Shown: positions 48,809-59,799 of the stretch, piece by piece
Layout: each line of letters opens with the position of its first letter
How positions within the stretch are numbered: position 1 is the first letter of the stretch
Source of the DNA: Pseudocercospora fijiensis CIRAD86
Lineage: Eukaryota > Ascomycota > Dothideomycetes > Mycosphaerellales > Mycosphaerellaceae
Length of the DNA stretch: 64,000 bases
Assembly: GCF_000340215.1 (NCBI RefSeq)
Contig: NW_006921540.1
Span: 3,037,486 to 3,101,485 of the forward strand
Reading direction: 5' to 3'
Notes under the pieces: generated by a model
Told to the model about the DNA's origin: nothing
What the model saw: the letters and a program-made list of their open reading frames with translations, nothing else
The model's database searches: none
Made by a program: the position numbers and the translations under genes

Positions 48809-49548
48809 ATGAAGCTCTTCACTTCCCTTCTGGCACTTGCAGGCCTTGCCACTGCCGCTCTGAACACAACCCGAGAATACCAGCTCAAGACTTGTCTCAA
48901 ATCAGGCCAGTCTGGAAAGTCACGCTACGACAATCTCTGGCTGTCATCATACCACACCGGTGCCGGTCTCAACGATGTCGTCTTCGACGAAACACGAGCT
49001 GCGGCAAGCAAAGGCTTCCTGAACGCCACAAATGTGACAAGTGGCGATCGCACGTATTACAACCAACTTTTCGACCTGGGCACGACCTTTGCCTGGGGCC
49101 TCGTGATCGTTGAGAGTGAGAGTTTCTACGCTGCTTGGCAACCAGTCGAGATGAATGCTGGCGTTCAGGGCTCTGACACCGTCGTTTCCGGCTTCTTCAT
49201 CAACAGCACCGGCCTGCAATGGACCAGTGACCCGAAGAGTCCCGGGAGCTCCAGCGATGCCTTTGGTGGATGGCTGGGTGAGTGCTTCTTCGAAGTTTCA
49301 TTGTAGCAAACAAACACTAATACACGGATATAGTCTGCGACTGGTGGCACGGTGTCCCGCAACTTTTCTTCCGCTTCAAGTACTATCCAACGTCCGCCTA
49401 TCCCGCTCCCGCCAGCTGTGCAGATATCGACTTGCTCCCGCAGTACATCTAGGAGAACTGTACTGCCGAGGGTACCGATGTGGCTCACGGCATCATTGCC
49501 AAGCCGGAACAACGTGCAGACGCTGCGTTCTTCTGCAAGTCTGGATAA
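48809..49548 (+). pseudogene. small secreted protein with in-frame TAG
   Basis: Not recognised as a known family. ATG 48,809 opens a clear signal peptide (MKLFTSLLALAGLATAA). Exon 1 ends at 49,277, the intron is 49,278-49,333 (GTGAGT..ATATAG), and exon 2 runs to TAA 49,546-49,548, which would give 227 residues. Exon 2 continues protein-like (VCDWWHGVPQLFFRFKYYP, CADIDLLPQYI) but has TAG at 49,450-49,452, before ENCTAEGTDVAHGIIAK and a final FFCKSG. Gln or Trp would fit, so the stop is RIP-type. The frame stays open and cysteine-bearing after it, suggesting a recent mutation, a read-through protein or a sequencing error. Sequons NTT, NAT, NVT, NST and NCT are present. A candidate effector-type protein by size and signal only. 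Confidence 0.72.
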
Positions 49549-49890
49549 GTCTTGTACAGTCAATGTGGCGGGTATGAAGGGGGTAGAGAAAGGAGCGTTG
49601 AACATGAAGACATAATTTTGGGTTTCAGCATCAGCATTGCATTAGCATGAATGTAACGACGTAATGTAATGATCACCACAGCAGGCCTCTTCTGGCATCC
49701 CTCCCCGAAGGCTGAGTATCTATTCGAGACTGCGACCGGCTTGAAGATTTCCCGAGTTCTGATATCCTGGGTACCATCGACCACCGACCTCATTTGGCAT
49801 CCAAAACAGTCTCGTCGTCGATCCCAAATCTCTCCTTGCAACATCTCTCGCCCTCCAGATCACGCACGGCCCTTCGCCTCGCAGCTCGAC
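49549..49890. other. intergenic between convergent genes
   Basis: About 340 bp; nothing recognised beyond presumed 3' ends. Confidence 0.45.
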
Positions 49891-50694
49891 TCAATGAACG
49901 TCAAATCGCGGCTCGCCAACCATCAACTCCATCTGCGCCGTCGTGAAGAATTCCCTCCAATCGAACACCTCGCTCGGCTCCGGCATGCCAAAGTCTCTAG
50001 CAACCTCCTCATTCCGCTGCCACCAATTTCCTGCCTCCTCAACCCGCTCAATCCCATCAGCGGCTTTCTGTAAGCTCGCTGCCAGATCGAATAACCCTCC
50101 GAGTGGCTGCAACTTGACAGTGACTTGGGCACTCCAACAGAACAACTCAATCCCCGCTCGCCTAATCATCCACATGTCCCACTTCGAAATTCGAACAACA
50201 ATGCATTCTCGTGCCGGGCGCTGAGGGTACATCTTGAGAAACGAAGCCGGGCTGTCTTTTGGTGCACCTTCGAGGACGTGTGGGTAGCGTGGCCTCTCGA
50301 ACCAGATCATTGGGTATGGAACTTCGTCGGAGAAACTCTTCTTGCAGAGATGTACTCTTGCATTCCCTTCAAACTGCCATACGAATCGATCAAATGCCCA
50401 AACTCGGCCGTTCTGCTTCGTTTCTCCGCGCTTATCATCTTGAATTCTTTCCGGTCTGAAACCGAGACGGCGCTGGATCTCCGGTGAGCCCGAAATGCAG
50501 GATCGGAAGGCTCTGCTGACTCGCTGAGACAGAAGGACATCTCTTGCTTGCCACGTCGGGGTGAACCAGTCTTTGAGAGATTCCCACGATCGGGGGCATT
50601 CTATTGCTTGGACTTCGAGGAGGATGGCTTCGAGGAGTTCGGGTGTTGTGAAGACTCGAGTCGCGGCCGATATAGGCTGTGTAGTTGCTGCCAT
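49891..50694 (-). CDS. F-box-like domain protein of the filamentous-fungal type
   Basis: An intronless gene of 267 residues, ATG 50,694 to TGA 49,891. The N-terminus VFTTPELLEAILLEVQAIEC and then DVLLSQRVSRAFRSCISGSPEIQRRLGFRP form the degenerate F-box-like pattern common in Dothideomycetes, where many paralogues occur. The remaining 200 residues are Trp/Arg-rich with no known motif (for example YPQRPARECIVVRISKWDMW). F-box proteins usually choose substrates for SCF ubiquitin ligases, but for this group that role is inferred only. Its promoter carries a recent 62-bp tandem duplication. Confidence 0.75.
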   Translation of the reverse strand: MAATTQPISAATRVFTTPELLEAILLEVQAIECPRSWESLKDWFTPTWQARDVLLSQRVSRAFRSCISGSPEIQRRLGFRPERIQDDKRGETKQNGRVWAFDRFVWQFEGNARVHLCKKSFSDEVPYPMIWFERPRYPHVLEGAPKDSPASFLKMYPQRPARECIVVRISKWDMWMIRRAGIELFCWSAQVTVKLQPLGGLFDLAASLQKAADGIERVEEAGNWWQRNEEVARDFGMPEPSEVFDWREFFTTAQMELMVGEPRFDVH

Positions 50695-50697
50695 GAT

Positions 50698-50821
50698 GCG
50701 CTGGTGCTGTTGGAGTTGTTCAGTTGGTTGAAGTTGAGGGAAGGGTTTTGTAGTCGGAAGCGCTGGTGTTTTTAAAGTTGTTCAGGTAGTTGAAGTCGAG
50801 AAAAGGGTTTTGTGGTCGGCA
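50698..50821. repeat. 62-bp tandem duplication in the F-box gene promoter
   Basis: GCGCTGGTG..TTGTTCAG..GTTGAAG..AAGGGTTTTGT.GTCGG occurs twice in direct succession (50,698-50,759 and 50,760-50,821), directly upstream of the minus-strand ATG. Confidence 0.85.
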
Positions 50822-50882
50822 ATCGCGATTTAATCACGCTAGTGGCTCTAGCGTGCACGGGCCGCTGTCACAAGATTGAGTC

Positions 50883-50965
50883 ACCGAGATCCTATCCATG
50901 TGAGAGAGACAAGCATATAAACGCCGAGATCCTTTCCATGTGAAAGAATGCTTAATCAAGATGTT
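50883..50965. repeat. about 40-bp direct duplication
   Basis: CCGAGATCCTATCCATGTGA and CCGAGATCCTTTCCATGTGA start 40 bp apart; both are followed by a GACAAGCAT-like or AAGAATGCTT segment. Confidence 0.7.
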
Positions 50966-52019
50966 GACAAGCATTCGATGGTCGTATATGCGCTGCATTC
51001 ATCTCACGCACCGACGGGAACTGCGTTCGCTGTCAATGTCGTCGCAATAGCGGGTATATACCATTTCATTCTGAACGTATATTGATAAGGCGACACGCAC
51101 ACGGGGATCTATCTGGGACTAGACGACGTGGAAGGATATACGTCTGGATGGGAAACAATGCTTGCTACGCTGCAGATTGCTTTGTGCTCGACGTCCTTTG
51201 TCCGAGGCCTTTCTACGAAGAAGCTGCGACTATCGACCAATTTCCATTGGGTTTGAGGTATGTACCGCGCTTCAATACCTCAATATTCAGCTGGGAAACA
51301 TCATACACCCGCCTAATATCTCCGACACGAGCCAAGAACGCCATGTTTGTTACAGTCTACGAAGCCGGTGCCTTGCTTACAGCTTCAGGATCTTTGCTGT
51401 ATAATGGCTCATGATAAGAGACTCAGCTCCATCATCGAACATGGCCGGCATGTTATGGCCATAGTTGCCAATGGCGACATCGATGTAGATGCTATGCACG
51501 ACGGCGAAGGAACGGGTGACTGCAGAGAGATCCACATCATCCGCGACTGAGTACACCTCATCTACTGGCCACCGCAGGTAGCATGACCCATCTGAGTATG
51601 GGCAGCCATTATGGGCAGATAGAACCGTAGACTCAGAGGCAGCAGGCAGAGGCACTATTTAAGCGTGACACAGGCAGTGTGTTGTACGAGGTTGATGGTA
51701 TCTATTCTGCACTAGGAGGCTCTCATGGCCCTCGCAGCCTATTACTGGGGGTGAGCCAGTTGCCAGCCAATATTCCCTCCCTTTCCATGTGTCTGACGAG
51801 ACACGGTTACAAAAACGCCAAAGCAAACAAGCAATCATGCATCGCTCCAATCAGTTGAAGCGCCGGTTTCCATCTATTTCCAATCTTAGAAACCTCCCAT
51901 GCCGAGAAAAACAACGATATGCGCGATGCAGCCTGAAAACTCCGAAAGGTCTCTTCGATCTCTGCCCCATAGGCGTGCATCAAATGAGGATGGACTCCGA
52001 CAAATCACACAGCAAGTCC
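50966..52019. other. intergenic, no gene seen
   Basis: About 1.05 kb with normal composition up to the copia insertion. Frames at 51,082-51,414 and 51,789-52,124 lack protein-like features; the second runs into the LTR. Confidence 0.45.
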
Positions 52020-52024
52020 ATCTC

Positions 52025-52147
52025 ACTTGAAGTGTGTGGTGTGTGTGGTATCACGTGCATAATGCCTGAGGCTGAAACTGCGCACTTCATCTTTCGGGCT
52101 TCCTGTAGATTAGCCCTCTTCTGAATACATCACAGTTTACATTAAGT
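52025..52147 (+). repeat. copia-2 5' LTR (123 bp)
   Basis: ACTTGAAGTGTGTGGTGTG ... TTTACATTAAGT. Keeps most CA/TG dinucleotides; the last six bases TTAAGT carry one change from the inverted end TCAAGT. Confidence 0.95.
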
Positions 52148-52176
52148 GGTTATGAGCCCCCTGCGTTTCCAACGCG
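52148..52176 (+). promoter_or_regulatory. copia-2 primer-binding site (half initiator tRNA-Met)
   Basis: Directly after the LTR, GGTTATGAGCCC is a 12-base perfect complement of the initiator tRNA-Met anticodon arm. The following CTGCGTTTCCAACGCG resembles the complement of the tRNA 5' half. Confidence 0.85.
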
Positions 52177-52399
52177 TACAATACGTTTACTACGTATTCT
52201 AATAGTCACTCCGACTGCTACGTAGATAGCGCTCGTTACTAAAAATTGCGCCGATACTATTATCGTCGCCGCTACTCTCGCCGCCCTCGAGTATTCTAGC
52301 AGGTGCTAGACTCGAGTCGGCTACTGTTAGTGTTGGCTGTCCGCTACACCGGTTTCTAACATTAGTATTAGCTGTCCGCTATACTAGAATACAGGCGCG

Positions 52400-55300
52400 C
52401 CTATCGGCCGCCCCTTAAGATAAAGTCTATAGTTTCTATATCGCCGTCGCTGTCCGCAATAGCTCCCCCTACAACGTCTAGCGCTTATATAAGCAATATT
52501 CCTAAGCTAAAGAACAAGGAGAATTACCTATTATAGTCGTACGCCGCTAAAGGCGCCCTTAAAGGTATATCGGTCTAGCGCTATATATAAGGTACCCGCT
52601 AGCGACCCCTTTCTAAGGCCTCTAGTAAGACTTCTAAAGAATTTAAGGACCGTTAAGATAAATAGGACTCTAAAGATCAAACGGCGCGGACCTGGATCTT
52701 CGCTAATTATATTAGTAATATTTAACAATTACTGCTTAGTCTATCTATATCCTAGGAAGTATAGGACTTCCTTAAGAAGAAATATACTAGTAAAAGTAGG
52801 TCTACTGAATTTATACTCTACTAGGAATATATTACCCTTCGATATAATAGTAAGGACATTGAGAAGTTCTATAATAAGTATAAGAAGAAGCTTAGTGCCT
52901 TAAAGGATACTAAATTGGCTATTAGCTAATACTAGGCTGTCTATATGTTTATTATACAGATCGCACTATTCTACGAGGCATTCGTATAGATGCGCCGTAA
53001 GCAGATGCGCGCCTCCGAATATACTATTAACGATAACACACTTAACAACATTATTAGCGCGTTGCTTAATAAGAATGTAGCTTAATTAAACTAGGCCTAA
53101 TACAATAGCTTCTTTAGTCTTTAGCGCTAACTACAATAGCAAGGTAGCAATAGCAATAATAACGGTCGAGGTAACTCGAACCGTAGCGGTCGTAGTAGCC
53201 GCGGAAATAGCAACAATAGTCGTAGCCGCGGTAGAAGCAACTAGAATAGTTATTAGTCTAACCGTAAGAAGTGCGCCTATTGTTAGGGGTTATACCCTTC
53301 TAACCGCTACTATACTAAGTACCCTTACTTAAAGGAGGAAGACCGACTACGTCGTAAATAGTAGAAGGCTAAGAAGAAGGGGGTGCAACAACAGCAGCAG
53401 CGTAGACTAACTGCTTAGTAGTAGCCGCTATCTAGTTAGAACGGTGCTTAGGGGCTGTATGCGGCTAATGCTACCCTAGGGGTGTTATTAGACCTAAGCA
53501 GCAACTACGCCTTTAATGCGATTACTGTTAGTAACGCAGCTTCTATAGCACTTACTGCAGCGACTCGCACTACTAATTAGGTTGTCGACTTAGGTACTAG
53601 CATATACATAGTTAATAACCCTTTATTGCTTATTAAATACGAAGGCTATTACATTCCTGTCCGGTTTGGTAGCAACACGAAGTACGCTACGATAGTTGGT
53701 ATAGCTTAGACTAAGGTTGTTAATAAGCGTAGTATAAGCAGCATAAAGCTGTCTAATATACTGTATGTTCTAGGTCTAGTAGCCAACCTTCTATCTACTA
53801 AGAAGCTTGCCGATAAGGGCTGTTTCTATCGGAATAACAAGCGAGTACTATTCACTATTGTTGACGGCTCTAAGGTTACTATTGCTTAGACATACCGCAA
53901 GAATAGTCTCCCCTATCTGCATATACTAACCTCTAGTCCGGATAGCTAGGTTGTTGCGCTTCTATCGAAGAAGGGGGTACTAATAGGTACGATAGAAGAG
54001 TAGCATCTACGATATAGTTATATCCATTACCGCAAGCTGTTACGAATGGAAGCTAAGGGTTAAATTGTTATTACTAGAAGCAAGACCGACTTCCGCAACT
54101 GCATTGCCTGTCGAATAGCTATATTATATAAGGAATACAATCGACTGCTACGCGTACGACTATCTACTATCTATCACATTGTCTGTATAGATGTAGTTAC
54201 TATTACTAACCCTAGTCTATTGTAGGAGCGCTATTTCACACTGTTTATATACGCCAAGTTAGGCTATCGACACGAATATACTAGCTTACTAAAGTTAGGG
54301 GCTGCAGTAGCTATTAAGGATTATCGTATATACGTCCGTATACAAACTAGCTATTCGATCCTAATCTACCGCCTCGATAGAGGGGGTAAATACGGCGGAA
54401 ATTAGCTATTAAGCTAGGCTCGTAATTAGGGCATTGTACTGCAGGTTACAGCACCTTATTCTTCTACTTAGAATAGCCTAGCTAAGGTTAGCAACTATAT
54501 CGTATATACGACCGCTCGGAAGATAATGCTCTATGCGAATTTGCTAAAGGCCCTATAGCCGTATACGGTTACTACTGCTATATAGGTCCTTAATATTACT
54601 CCTAGAACCTTAGAAGGTCTTAGCCCCTATGCTATTATAGCTAGGGAGCTTAATTAGTCTCGAAAGCAGCTACGCCTTTAACATCTTCGTGCCTATAGCT
54701 ATACTGCTATTATATATAATTACGGAGTTGCTCGTAGAAAGAAGATAGATAGCAGAGGCCTTATTAGCAAGCTAGTCGGCTATGCTAAGGACTTAGTAGA
54801 CTTAGGAAAATACATAATTTACCTCCCTAACTAGTATAAGGTTATTCTATTAAAGGATGTCTAATTTATTAAGACGGCTAGTAAGCTGTTGCTTCTAGAG
54901 GGCATAAATCTATACGCCAATCCTAACGACCTAGCTAAGAACGAGTTTGTTACACTCGAGTCTATTATGCCGGCTCTATTCAATTCTATAAGCAACGAGG
55001 CTCCGTTACCAGCCGACGCCGCTAGTGTAGTCTAGCAGCTTCTAGCCTAGTAAGAAGAGCCTCCGGACGAACCTGCTTAGCAAATGCCTAATAAGGTCGC
55101 TAGTCCGCTGCCGCTCGACGATAACCTACTAGCTATTCAACCGCCTTTAAGTAATAAAGATGGCTTTTAGTTAGCCGAGGAAGAACTAGCGTACGATCCT
55201 TACGCTAAGAAGGGCGAGCCTAGCTAGTTGCCGGAGTTTGAGCGGCCAACCGAGACTAGTAGTCGTTCTATACGTAAGACACGAAGCAATAAGAGCGCTC

Positions 55301-57069
55301 GTAAACTGTTGCGTAGCTATCTAGCTAATGCTAGTGTCTAGCGCTCTACGCGCCGCAATATAGCCAATATGCCTATAGCCTATATAAAGGGCTTTATAGC
55401 TGCCTGCTACGTTGCTAAGCAGAACCCGAATAAGGAGGCTATTCCAATTCTAAAGAGCTTCAAGGCTGTAAAAGAGTTACTATACTAGCTATAATAGAAG
55501 GAGGCCTATAAAGCTAAATACAAGTCATTAATAGACAACTATACATAGGTACACGTTTCTCGGCTAGAAGTACCTAGAGGTCGTAAGGTTGTCCGTAGCC
55601 GATAGGTGTTTACTATCAAGCGTAACGCTAATAGCAAGGTAAGCCGGTTTAAGGCTCGATAGGTTGTCCGTAGCTTTATATAGGTTGAAGGACAGGACTA
55701 TAATAAAACCTATGCGGCTGTCGCTAAGCTATCTACGTTGCGAGCACTGTTTAGCCTAATTGCTTATTACGACCTAGAGGCTAAGCAATACGATATTCTA
55801 ACGGCCTTCCTTAATGCGCTTATCGGAGATAAGTATAAGATCTACGTCGAGCAGCTACATAGCTTTAAAGACCGTAGTAGCAAGAATATAGTCTGTCTAT
55901 TGCTAAAGGCACTATATAGTCTAAAGCAGTTACTAATGCTATAGTACGAAGAGCTTCGAAAGTACCTAAAGAGCCTAGACTTCGTGCCGATAGTAGCTAA
56001 TGTGTGTGTGTTTAAATACACTGTTAGCGGCTCTATTATTGTTATCTACGTAGATGATATAATCATTATCGCCTATACTCTATTAGTACTAGAAGCCGTT
56101 GCTTAGTTGCTAAAGGACCGCTTTAATATACGAGAACTAGGCGACCTTTACTACTATCTTAGCATACGGATTATTCGCGACCGCAACTAGCGCACTATTT
56201 ACGTCGTTTAAGATGCCTATTTGAATAGGCTTAGTAAGAAGTATAGTATATAGGGCCGTGTAGCACCGGCTACGCTAATAGCACCTCGATACGTTAAGAC
56301 ATCGATTTAGCGTACACCTAAGGGCTATACTGCTAGCGCTGCCTTTAAGACTTAGTATTAGGAAGGTGTTAGTAAAGCACTGTAGCTAGCAATAATTACT
56401 CGACCTAATGCTTGCTATACTACAGGCCTATTGTTACGATACATTTCCAACCCGACTAAGGAACACTATACCGCACTTCTCTAGCTTATTAAGTACCTAG
56501 TTGGCACTCTAAGCCGTAGTCTATGTTTCCGAGGCACACAGAGCGATAAGCTCAACTTTGCTAGATATTATAACGCTTCCTAGGCAGATGATCCGGTTAC
56601 TCGTCGCTCTATAGGAGGCTTCTACTTTATACTCGCTAGTAGACTACTACTGTACAAGTTAGGCCGCTAGACCTTGGTTACTCTGTCGTCTATAGAGGCT
56701 AAGTATGTCCAGTTAACAACTAGCGCTAAGGAGGCCGTTACTTTAGCTCGATTGCTATAAGAGATTAGTTATAAGGGCACTATTAAGCCTATTACGCTGT
56801 ACGAGGACAATTAGTTAGCGATCGCTATTACTTAGTCGACTAGTGTTAATAGCCGTACTAAGCATATAGATGCTAGGGTTTACTACATCCGCGAGAAGAT
56901 CGCTAATAGCACTGTCGCCGTTGCCTAGATTAGTATATACGACCAGATCGCTAATAGCTTTACTAAGCCGCTTAATAAGCTTAAGCACGCTCGCTTCGTT
57001 AAACAGTTGAACTTAGTAGATTGTAAGGCTGCTATTAAGAGCGCCGCTTAGCCTGCTACTAAGTACTAA
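52400..57069 (+). pseudogene. copia-2 gag-pol
   Basis: One plus-strand frame broken by TAG/TAA. Gag, with LFYEAF..MRRKQMRASEYTI near 52,970, is followed by an Asn/Arg/Ser-rich tail. The zinc knuckle near 53,268-53,330 starts KKCAYC but has its His and last Cys as Tyr. Protease VVDLGTSIYIVNN is near 53,590; LVANLLSTKKLADKGCFYRN precedes the integrase (about 54,050-54,900). RT (about 55,540-56,230) has an intact YVDDIII near 56,050. RNase H (about 56,480-57,050) has SSIEAKYVQLT and TKHIDARVYYIREK. It ends NLVDCKAAIKSA..PATKY, TAA. The intact RT box but many nonsense codons mark a dead, moderately RIP-mutated copy. Confidence 0.88.
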
Positions 57070-57190
57070 ATGGATTGCTTGTGTTTGTTTAATTGCTCTA
57101 TTACAATAGCCTAAAAGTGGTCTAGTTGTTTCTACACCTAATACCCCTTTGTTTGCTTTACTACTTTGTTTGTTTAGCTATATATACGCG

Positions 57191-57201
57191 ATAAGGGGGT
57201 G
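57191..57201 (+). promoter_or_regulatory. copia-2 polypurine tract
   Basis: ATAAGGGGGTG lies immediately before the 3' LTR, identical in sequence to the tract of copia-1. Confidence 0.82.
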
Positions 57202-57324
57202 ACTTGAAGTGTATAGTGTGTGTAGTATTACGTGTATAATGCCTGAGGCTGAAACTACGCACTTTATCTTTCGGGCTTCCTATAGATTAGCCCTCTTCTA
57301 AATATATTACAGTTTACATCAAGT
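57202..57324 (+). repeat. copia-2 3' LTR (123 bp)
   Basis: Same length as the 5' LTR. Differences are mostly G to A or C to T at TpG/CpA (for example GTGTGG to GTATAG, ATCACGTGC to ATTACGTGT), so this copy took more RIP than the 5' LTR. Confidence 0.95.
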
Positions 57325-57329
57325 ATCTC

Positions 57330-57780
57330 TTTAGATTCTCTCAAAAACCGTTCCTTGCAGCGAAAAGTAGATGCGGCGCGAGTCGCGCTCGTGCTCTAGT
57401 TTCTCGTTCTTAGCGCGTATATTACCCTCCGAAAACTCTTACATCGATATAGCTACCTCGAGAAGCTATCTAAGAGTACTTATTAGCACCTATTATAGAT
57501 AAGCGGTAAACCGATAGAATTGCTTGCTATTCGAACAAAGGACTTACTAGCTACTTATATACCCTAGCGCCAAGAATCACAAGCTATTACTAAGCCGTAA
57601 GTAAATGACCTCGCAACTTCCTTCTCCTTCTCTTGCTTATAAATCCAACTAGACTCGTACATTCCCGAGTATTCTAACACTCCCTCTACTTAGCTATTTA
57701 GCCGTAAACCAAATAGCTAAGTCCTAATCCTTCTTAATCGTTTTATTGTCCCTAGGACTCTTTTTACGTTTTCTTCGAAC
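57330..57780. other. junction between gene flank and older copia fragment
   Basis: The first 50-60 bp keep normal composition; then RIP-type sequence starts. It may hold the 3' untranslated part or LTR of the next minus-strand element, but no repeat partner is in view. Confidence 0.4.
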
Positions 57781-59590
57781 TTCCCTTTTGTTAGGGGCTT
57801 AGTAAGGAAGTCCGCGAGTTGGTCCTTTGTCGGAATGTACTTTATATCGACTAGCTTGTCCTCGACTAGTTCCTGTACGTAATGTGCCGCTACGTCGATA
57901 TGTTTCGTTCTAGAATTACTTTATAGTTATTTTAATCGATTAATGCCTTGTTCTTAGCTAGCTAATCCTAGATCTCCCGAAGCGATATAGACCGTAAGGT
58001 ATCCGACTTGCTCGAGGAAATTTCGGATCCAAATAGCTTCTTTTGCGGCGTAGGATAGCGCTAAGTATTCGGCTTCTATAGTACTAGTCGTTACGGACCT
58101 TTGTAGTTTAGTAGACTAAGATATAGGTCCTCCGGCTAGTAGGGATATATATCCTATCGTTAACTTCCTAGTTGAGTCCGCCGCGTAATCCGAATCGGTA
58201 TAGATAACCGGTAGACGAGTAACTAGAGTACTCGTATTGTTTTCGTTCTTCGGGATAGGACTATACTTTATATAGTAGTCCCGAGTGTTCCCTAGGTATC
58301 TAAGGCCGTAGATACCTCCGTCGTAGTGTCTCCTAGCCGGATTTACCGTAGATTGGCTTAGTCTCTGCGTTAGAAAAGATATATCCGGCCTCGTAGCTCG
58401 TACGGTCTAATTTAGTTTTCCGATAAGTCGTTAGTATCTCCGGACGTCTACTACCTCCTCGTCCTTTGTTATAGGTAGTAAATTCGTATATCCGTTTGCC
58501 GGAGTCGATACTCGGAAGGTTTCGTCTAGATCTAAGCCCTCTTCTCTAAGCGTATTTTCGATATAGTGCCTTTAATCTAGTAGTATAGATCCGTCGGCCT
58601 CTCTCTCGATTCGTACGCCTAGTATAAACTTAGCGGGACCTAGATCCTTCATTTCGAACCTCTGTATAAGCCCGTCCTTTAGCGGTTTAACCTCCGCCTC
58701 TGTCTTCGCTAGTATAATAAGATCGTCGACGTACAACGCGACTATTAGCGTATAGTCGCTATTAACGAAGACCGATTGATCCGCGGGTATAGCGTAGAGG
58801 TCGTATTCTTCAAAGAAGGCCGTAATAGTCTTATTCTAAACTCGTCCGGATTGTTTTAGTCCCGGTACTCCTTTTAGGAGTTTAAGTACTTTATTAGTTC
58901 CGGGAACATCTAGGCCTTCCGGGATAGCTAGGTAGACTTCCTCCGTTAGTTCTCCTAGTAGGTAGGCACTTACTACGTCCATTTGGAATATAGCAAGTCC
59001 TTTACTAGCGGCGATAGCTAGGAGAAGGCGTAGGCTTTCGAGACGTATTACCGGAGAAAACGTCTTAAAGTAATCGATTCCGTAGCGTTACGTAAAGCCC
59101 TTTCCTACTAATCTCGCCTTAAATTTATCGATTTGTCCGTTTGGTAGTATTTTTACTTTAAAAACCTATTTCGGAGTAATAACGTTTATTTGCCCTTTTC
59201 CGTCCTTTAGCTTAGGATAGTCGACAATCTCGTAGGTATTGTTAGCCGTTAAGGACTCGATATGTTCTTTAATAGCGTCTTTCTACTATCGGGAGTAAGG
59301 GCCGGTAATAGCCTCTATATAGGTCTTAGGGGTAGGTATTTCGAAAGCCTTTCGATAGTCGACTTTTAGAGCTGCTAGCCCTATTTCGTCCCTTAGTCTC
59401 TTAGGTGCTTTAGGGACCCTCGTAGACCTTCGTAGTTCCCCTTCGTTTAAATCCGTAGTAGTAGAAGCCGTAGGAGTAGTAGACCTTTCGTCGTCGTTTT
59501 TATTTAAACCGTCTTCTTCGTCTTGCGGTTTCGTTGTTAGGGCTAAAGAGGCTACACGTAATTGGCATATAGCTAGGCCGAGTAAAGCCG
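57780..59590 (-). pseudogene. fragment of a second copia lineage (RT-RNase H)
   Basis: The minus strand reads the copia-type RT: NNTYEIVDYPKLKDGKGQI, FKARLVGKGFT, QMDVVSAYLLGELTEEVYLA, YVDDLIILAKT near 58,720. RNase H follows, with STIEAEYLALSYAAKEA and TKHIDVAAHYVQELVEDKLV and a close at DFLTKPLTKG near 57,800. It has fewer stops than the other copia copies and its sequence is clearly another family. Gag, protease and integrase are missing: the frame is cut near 59,590, probably by the following gypsy element or a deletion. Confidence 0.85.
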
Positions 59591-59700
59591 GGGTCTCGGT
59601 GCCTTAGGCAGGGCTTGGCGCTTAGCGTTAGGCCAACTTGCCTACCTTCCTCCCTCTCCTTCTAGATCCTTATCGAATACTACTCGTACCTACTACTACC
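59560..59700. other. GC-rich junction retaining CA/TG
   Basis: A short stretch (TTGGCATATAGC, TCTCGGTGCC, GGCAGGGCTTGGCGC) differs from the TpA-rich DNA on both sides. It may be an LTR end or leader of the plus-strand gypsy element; no partner repeat is visible. Confidence 0.35.
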
Positions 59701-59799
59701 CTATCTACCTACTAATATACCCTTCTTATATAGTATTCGATCTACCCTTTAAGGGCAGTAGCTAGATAGTCCTTATTTTAAGCTTTTAGCGGTATAGCT

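Larger units (their letters stand above)
52025..57324 (+). mobile_element. full-length Ty1/copia element (copia-2)
   Basis: 5.3 kb element with two 123-bp LTRs, flanked by a perfect 5-bp duplication ATCTC (52,020-52,024 and 57,325-57,329). LTRs start ACTTGA and end TCAAGT. Primer site and polypurine tract are in place, and gag-pol reads in one frame to TAA at 57,067. It is the plus-strand sister of the element in ALDH. It marks the boundary between the gene island and the right-hand transposon block. Confidence 0.95.

Noticed and set aside
51789..52124. 111-codon plus-strand frame at the island edge
   Set aside because: The last third is copia LTR sequence and the rest lacks protein-like features.
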